Part shown: positions 61,483 to 64,000 of the stretch, in pieces
Layout of the letters: every line of letters starts with the position of its first letter
Position numbering within the stretch: the stretch's first letter is position 1
Assembly (NCBI RefSeq): GCF_023169945.1
Contig: NZ_AP025591.1
Span: 2,502,501-2,566,500, forward strand
Reading direction: 5' to 3'
Length of the DNA stretch: 64,000 bases
Source: Anaeromyxobacter oryzae
GTDB lineage: Bacteria > Myxococcota > Myxococcia > Myxococcales > Anaeromyxobacteraceae
Program-made: the position numbers and the translations under genes
Notes under the pieces: model-generated
Databases searched by the model: none
Told to the model about the DNA's origin: nothing
Seen by the model: only the letters and a program-made list of their open reading frames with translations

Positions 61483-62915
61483 ATTCCACCGCCCATCGAG
61501 GAAGAGGTCGAACCACCACCCGCCGCCGCCGCGCCCGCGGCGGCCGCGGCGCCGCCGCGTCCACCGCTCTTCGTCGCCGCGCTCGAGACGCCGCCGCCCG
61601 CCATCCCACCGGCCGAGACGACGCCGGGGAACGTCGCGTCGACGCTCACCTCGGCCATCGCCACGGCGAGCTTCTGCGCGTCCGCGGCCGCCGAGAGGAA
61701 CGCGTCCTCGTCCGAGACGTTTCCCGCCACCGCCTCGAGGACCGTCGTGAACGGCACGCGCCCGACCCCGTACTGCGCGAGCGCGCTCTGGGCGGTGGCC
61801 CGCGACTGGACGAGGAGCCCGCCGCGGAACAGCTTCAGCGTGTCGAGCGCCGCCGCGAGCGCCTCGTAGCGCTCGATCGCCCGGAGGCGGACCACCTCGG
61901 CGGCCGCCTCGGCGTCCGCCCGGTTCGCCTCGGCGTCGGCGGCGCGCTCCGCCACGGCGCGCCCCTGCTTCCTCCCGGAGAACAGCGGGATGGGGATGGA
62001 GATGCCCGCCTGCCACATGGGCTCCAGGGCGCCTCGCGGCATGACGCCCGCGCTCAGCGTCACGTCGGGGAACCGCTCGCGGCGCGCGAGGTCCACCTGG
62101 CGGGCGGCGCGAACCTGGCCGACGCGCGCTCCGGCGAGCTCGGGGCTGCGCTCCTCGGCGTACGCGACCGCCGCGTCGACCGCCGGGAGGGCCGGATCGG
62201 CGATCTGCGCGAGCGAGGGGGCGGTCTCCACCGGGTCGCCCGCCGGGCGGCCGCGCAGGCGGTTCACCTCGGCGCGGCGGGCGCGCTCCTCCGCCTCGAG
62301 CCCGACCCGGCGCTGCCTGAGCCGGGTCCGCTCGAGCTGGGCCCGGAGCAGATCGGTCTGCGCGGCCTCGCCGGACTCGTACCGCCCCCGGGCGACGCCC
62401 TCGGAGCGCTCCCACACCATCTCGAGGCGCACGAGCAGCGCGAGCCGGTCGCGCACGAGGAGGAGATCGAGGTACGCCCGCCGCACGTCGGCCTCGGCCG
62501 AGAGCCGCGCCCGCGCGAGCGAGGCGTCCGCCTCCCGGACGGCGAGGTCGGCGACGTCGGTGCGGAGCCCGCGCTTGCCCGGCCAGGGGAGCGTCTGGGC
62601 CGCGCCGATGCTCCAGAAGCTCGTCTCCATCTTCCCGATCTCGATCGACCTGAACCCGTCGTTCTGGATGCCGAGCGAGAGCACCGGGTCGGGAAGCGCG
62701 CCGGCCTGGGGGACCCGCTCGCGCGCGATCCGGACGCGGGCCGCGGCGGCCTTCACCTCCGGGCGAGCCGCGAGGCTCTCCTCGACCAGCCGGGCGAGTG
62801 CGGGGTCGTCCGCGAGGGGGACGGGTGCCTCCGCGCGAGCGCGCGGCGCGGCGAGGATCGCGGCGGCGAGGAGCGCCAGGAGCACCACGGCGAACGGGTG
62901 GGAGCGAAGGTTCAT
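61479..62915 (-). CDS. cusC: CusC/TolC-type outer-membrane efflux protein
   Basis: A 478-residue outer-membrane channel. Sec signal (ending RARA-E, about residue 28) with no lipobox, unlike E. coli CusC. Two TolC-type repeats of long coiled-coil helices are seen (for example RVRIARERVPQAGALPDP and LREAD-like stretches), with LPWPGKRG and IPIPLFSGRKQG before the barrel strands. The C-terminal 45 residues are low-complexity Ala/Gly/Ser. First gene of the cusC-cusB-cusA-lipoprotein operon. The ATG at 62915 was preferred over one 33 bp further upstream because the signal peptide begins there. Confidence 0.9.
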   Translation of the reverse strand: MNLRSHPFAVVLLALLAAAILAAPRARAEAPVPLADDPALARLVEESLAARPEVKAAAARVRIARERVPQAGALPDPVLSLGIQNDGFRSIEIGKMETSFWSIGAAQTLPWPGKRGLRTDVADLAVREADASLARARLSAEADVRRAYLDLLLVRDRLALLVRLEMVWERSEGVARGRYESGEAAQTDLLRAQLERTRLRQRRVGLEAEERARRAEVNRLRGRPAGDPVETAPSLAQIADPALPAVDAAVAYAEERSPELAGARVGQVRAARQVDLARRERFPDVTLSAGVMPRGALEPMWQAGISIPIPLFSGRKQGRAVAERAADAEANRADAEAAAEVVRLRAIERYEALAAALDTLKLFRGGLLVQSRATAQSALAQYGVGRVPFTTVLEAVAGNVSDEDAFLSAAADAQKLAVAMAEVSVDATFPGVVSAGGMAGGGVSSAATKSGGRGGAAAAAGAAAAGGGSTSSSMGGGM

Positions 62916-63029
62916 GGGCGAGGAGGACCTTAGCAGCGGCCGTGCCACCGCCTCGGCGCACGCCGCACGCGCGAAAGCGGCCGTTTCGGCCGTGATCGCG
63001 CCGGCCGTGGCCGCGGTCGCCCACCGTGC

Positions 63030-63046
63030 CCGTCACCCTGTGACGG
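63030..63046. promoter_or_regulatory. Short palindrome between chemoreceptor and cus operon
   Basis: CCGTCAC-CCT-GTGACGG, a perfect 7-bp inverted repeat, 115 bp upstream of cusC and 18 bp past the chemoreceptor stop. It may be an operator for the cus operon or the terminator of the gene before it; no U-run is present. Confidence 0.35.
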
Positions 63047-63063
63047 CGCCGGTCACGCCTCGG

Positions 63064-64000
63064 CTAGATGCGGAACTCGCGGACGACCGCGGAGAGCCGC
63101 TCCGCCGTTCCGTTGAGCTCGGAGGCGGCCCGGTCCACGTCCTGGATCCCGCGGACCGTCTCCTCCATCGCGACGTCGAGGGAGGACACCGTCCGGGTGA
63201 TCCGCTCGATCCCGCCGCTCTGATCCTGCACGGCGGTCGCGATCTCGGACGCGGCGCCGCTCGTCTCGCCGACGATACCGCCGATCTCGCGCAGCCGTGC
63301 CCCGGAGGCGGCGATCTCGCCGACGCTCGCCTCGAGCGCGGCCCGCCCCTCCTCGACGGTCGCGACGGTCGCGCGGACCGCCTCCTCGATCTCCGTCACG
63401 ATCGCGGCGATCCGCGACGCGCCCTCGCCGGAGCGCTCCGCCATCGCTCGCACCTCGCGCGCGACGACGGCGAACCCGGCGCCCCGTCCGCCCGCGCGCG
63501 CCGCCTCGATGAGGGCGTTCAGCGCGAGGATGTGCGACTGCGTCGCGAACCCCTGGACGGTGGCGCTGATCTCGCTCGCCTGTCGCGCGCGCTCGGCGAG
63601 CCCCGCGCTCGTCCGGACGATCTGCTCCACCTGCCGGCGGAGCCGCTCGACGGCGGCGAGGCTCTGCCGCGCCGACGCCTCCCCCGACTCGGTGGTCTCC
63701 GCCGCGCGACGCGCGACGCCGAGCACGGTCTCGGCGCGCTCCGCCGCGACCGTCGCCGTCCCCGCGAGCGCGCGGGTGGTCGCGCCCGCGCTCGCGAGCT
63801 CGGCCGCCTGCTGCTGCGCGAGCGACGACTGGCTCTGCGTGAGGCGGGTGAGCCCGCCCGCCGCGGAGACGAGGCCGGCGGCGGCCCCCTCGAGGCCCTG
63901 CACCATCGAGCGCACGCGCGCCGCGGTGGTCGCGACGATCCAGAAGAGGATCGCGAGCGCGACGAGGACGGTGATCCAGGTGATCCGGAGCGACTCCTGC
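63064..64000 (-). CDS. Methyl-accepting chemotaxis protein (N-terminus beyond window)
   Basis: The C-terminal 311 residues of a chemoreceptor; the frame stays open to the window edge. A membrane helix ([18 protein letters not shown]) lies near the visible start, followed by the long coiled-coil signalling domain with the hairpin-tip sequence [24 protein letters not shown], where CheA and CheW bind. Ala/Glu-rich heptads flank it, with possible methylation sites. No C-terminal CheR-tethering pentapeptide; it ends VVREFRI. The sensor domain, if any, is outside the window. It is upstream of cusC on the same strand with a 148-bp gap. Confidence 0.9.
   Translation of the reverse strand, partial: QESLRITWITVLVALAILFWIVATTAARVRSMVQGLEGAAAGLVSAAGGLTRLTQSQSSLAQQQAAELASAGATTRALAGTATVAAERAETVLGVARRAAETTESGEASARQSLAAVERLRRQVEQIVRTSAGLAERARQASEISATVQGFATQSHILALNALIEAARAGGRGAGFAVVAREVRAMAERSGEGASRIAAIVTEIEEAVRATVATVEEGRAALEASVGEIAASGARLREIGGIVGETSGAASEIATAVQDQSGGIERITRTVSSLDVAMEETVRGIQDVDRAASELNGTAERLSAVVREFRI

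Noticed and set aside
1..64000. CRISPR arrays, rRNA, insertion sequences or prophage genes
   Set aside because: No regularly spaced direct repeats with unique spacers, no rRNA-like sequence and no transposase, integrase or phage structural frame was seen. The HNH protein is not accompanied by mobile-element ends.

Overview
The window is very GC-rich DNA, packed almost wall to wall with genes. Gene content suggests a metabolically flexible Gram-negative deltaproteobacterium or myxobacterium (Myxococcota). This includes a periplasmic uptake [NiFe] hydrogenase, a molybdenum aldehyde oxidoreductase, CusABC copper export, enhancer-dependent (sigma-54) regulation, chemoreceptors, and an HNH/DUF222-type protein of the sort abundant in Anaeromyxobacter. 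That placement is an inference from gene content and base composition; no rRNA or tRNA gene is present to confirm it. Because stop codons are rare at this GC, long empty reading frames are everywhere. I kept only frames with recognisable families, sensible start sites or operon overlaps.

Layout. 0.1-3.0 kb: a twin-CBS protein and an alkylation-repair operon (Ada-AraC-AlkA fusion overlapping Ogt). 3.0-10.1 kb: transport and household genes (sodium/solute symporter, KimA-type potassium importer, hotdog thioesterase, zinc alcohol dehydrogenase, DmeF-type Co/Ni exporter, single-domain response regulator). 10.3-13.1 kb: a secreted 5'-nucleotidase and two small membrane proteins. 13.5-19.9 kb: a solo HybB paralogue, then hybO-hybA-hybB-hybC in the same order as E. 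coli hydrogenase-2, preceded by a perfect FNR/CRP-type palindrome. 20-25.4 kb: HNH protein, alpha/beta hydrolase, cupredoxin lipoprotein, spermidine-synthase-like protein and a beta-propeller. 25.5-30.9 kb: the C-terminal scrap of a LysR regulator, then a Pao-like operon (2Fe-2S, Moco and FAD subunits, an 89-aa unknown, MocA).

32.3-45.9 kb is the most interesting part. Three tightly coupled genes lie behind a near-consensus sigma-54 promoter. They encode a 1757-residue exported protein with about 14 short-range cysteine pairs spread along its whole length, a bacterial alpha-2-macroglobulin with the CLEQ thioester, and penicillin-binding protein 1C. The A2M-PbpC pair is known as a presumed periplasmic defence and repair module. 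The giant first gene is not part of the known pair and I do not recognise it.

45.9-64 kb: DUF456 protein, SDR, a GAF histidine kinase, an NtrC-type kinase/regulator pair divergent from a cupredoxin, cystathionine beta-synthase, a repeat-rich spacer, a lower-GC DUF4424-like gene broken by a frameshift at a G6 run, and a copper-export operon cusC-cusB-cusA followed by a His/Met-rich lipoprotein. CusB carries two tandem metal-binding domains. The window ends inside a chemoreceptor gene. Palindromic repeats of one family occur between genes near 54.2 kb and also inside two coding sequences (the giant gene and pbpC).
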